DNA of 20,837 nt. Source: a virus. Both the position numbers and the translations under genes were made by a program. Below are positions 20,133 to 20,837 of the stretch, in pieces. The notes beneath the pieces were generated by a model. The model did not search any database. It was not told the DNA's origin and saw only the letters and a list, made by a program, of their open reading frames with translations. The DNA lies in IMG/VR virus record IMGVR_UViG_3300004097_000077, positions 1-20,837 of that record. The stretch is one strand, 5' to 3'. Position 1 is the first letter of the stretch. Each line of letters starts with the position of its first letter.

Positions 20133-20529
20133 TTCTTCTTTCTACTTCTCTAAGTATTTGTTGCAAATAATCAATTGCATCTTCAAGGTCTCCAGAATGT
20201 CCGCCATAAAATTGGCAACGGAAGATTAATTGAAAAACATTATATGCTTTAATGTTATCTTCGCATTTTAAAAACTCTTTCATCTTCATTCGAATAGGAC
20301 TTCCGGCTTGTATATTTTCAGATAAAATCGGAATTTCTTTTAAGGTCTTTTGCCTATTTAGATACCAAATCGCTTTGTGTATATCTTGAATACCACCCTT
20401 CAGGTGGTAGCGAAAAAGATATTTGAAAGCATTGCCTAAGTTAAAACACATCTGCTCACAAATATCTATCGCCTCAATTCCTGAAGGATGTCGGTTGTAG
20501 TGTTCGGGATGGTTTACTTTTTCACTCAT
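20116..20529 (-). CDS. DUF3310-family protein with duplicated core
   Basis: A 137-residue protein. The first half has the DUF3310 signature: VNHPEHYNRHPSGIEAIDIC, then LGNAFKYLFRYHLKGG and DIHKAIWYLNRQ. DUF3310 proteins are widespread in phages, sometimes labelled nucleotide kinase-like, with no proven activity. The second half (about residues 94-131) repeats the same core in weaker form: YNVFQLIFRCQFYGG, DLEDAIDYLQQI. The usual family core is only about 60 residues, so the length fits an internal duplication. It overlaps the upstream gene by 4 bases (ATGA). Confidence 0.75.
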   Translation of the reverse strand: MSEKVNHPEHYNRHPSGIEAIDICEQMCFNLGNAFKYLFRYHLKGGIQDIHKAIWYLNRQKTLKEIPILSENIQAGSPIRMKMKEFLKCEDNIKAYNVFQLIFRCQFYGGHSGDLEDAIDYLQQILREVERRNEQLC

Positions 20530-20744
20530 GATATTACTTTGTACTTCTTGCCATTAATGACTTCAATCTTACGAACTTTCAGTGCTGACGGTGGTGACAA
20601 AGTATTATCAGGATTATCACTACCGCCGTTGTCAAGAAAACGAACCTGCGCCGTTCGCATGTCTGCATTAAATTGACGATCACCCTTTGCATTTGTCTTA
20701 GCTTTTGGAAGGCATCGTGATACGAAAGGGATTTGCTGTGACAT
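20526..20744 (-). CDS. Small early protein, 72 residues, function unknown
   Basis: ATG at 20744 with AGGAG 7 bases upstream; first gene behind promoter P2. It reads MSQQIPFVSRCLPKAKTNAK, then GDRQFNADMRTAQVRFLDNG, a Pro/Asp-rich middle (DNPDNTLSPPS) and a C-terminal beta-hairpin (KVRKIEVINGKKYKVIS). It is basic, soluble and has no recognised family. Its stop overlaps the DUF3310 start. Confidence 0.55.
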   Translation of the reverse strand: MSQQIPFVSRCLPKAKTNAKGDRQFNADMRTAQVRFLDNGGSDNPDNTLSPPSALKVRKIEVINGKKYKVIS

Positions 20745-20794
20745 AATATTCTCCTGATGGGTTTAAATTCAACTCACTCACTCAACATGATCAG

Positions 20795-20822
20795 ATCTTA
20801 ACAGACTGGTCAGGAATGTCAA
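20795..20822 (-). promoter_or_regulatory. Sigma70-like early promoter P2
   Basis: On the minus strand, TTGACA (complement of 20817-20822) and TAAGAT (complement of 20795-20800) are spaced 16 bases. The flanks AAAAGTTC upstream and CTGATCATG-TTGAGTGAGTGA downstream repeat those of P1. It drives the genes at 20744 and 20529 and probably the one at 20132. Confidence 0.75.
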
Positions 20823-20837
20823 GAACTTTTTTCGAAA

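Overview
The window looks like part of the genome of a tailed, T4-superfamily-like bacteriophage (contractile-tailed type), probably from a marine or other aquatic environment. The reasons are a dense array of tail-fibre and receptor-binding genes, T4-late-promoter-like AGATAAATA elements in intergenic gaps, overlapping start and stop codons nearly everywhere, an AT-rich composition, and domain families typical of marine myoviruses (tail collar, C1q-like, RCC1-like, CBM5/12-like, tail-fibre assembly chaperones, DUF3310). No host can be named from this sequence. No integrase, IS element, tRNA, rRNA or CRISPR array was seen.

Layout, plus strand 1-11.5 kb (adhesion and tail-fibre locus): the end of a fibre-assembly chaperone, a fibre protein, a second chaperone, a C1q-like fibre protein, a 50-residue membrane microprotein and a late-promoter-like element. 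Then come small tropism-determinant-like and beta-hairpin structural proteins around a 614-residue fibre with a periodic shaft. They are followed by two tandem RCC1-like propeller proteins, two tandem tail-collar proteins, another assembly chaperone and a last fibre protein. The proteins share a few recurring N-terminal modules, as expected of a modular host-range locus.

Plus strand 11.5-17.5 kb (accessory genes): a markedly AT-richer island holds a small helical protein, a KLHP/SS-motif glycosyltransferase-like protein, two unrecognised proteins and a long, apparently DxD-less paralogue of the intact GT-A-type glycosyltransferase that follows it. A flavodoxin-fold quinone/NAD(P)H oxidoreductase-like gene ends the strand. 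Modification of a surface glycan, of the virion or of the host envelope is a reasonable but unproven theme.

Minus strand 17.5-20.8 kb (early-type genes): small genes read towards the structural block from two nearly identical sigma70-like promoters that share their flanks and initial transcribed sequence. They include a DUF3310 protein with an apparent internal duplication, a small secreted protein behind its own late-type promoter motif, and a tightly packed series of microproteins of 34-56 residues, several of them a single hydrophobic helix. The two strands converge and overlap by six bases at 17485-17490 with no visible terminator.
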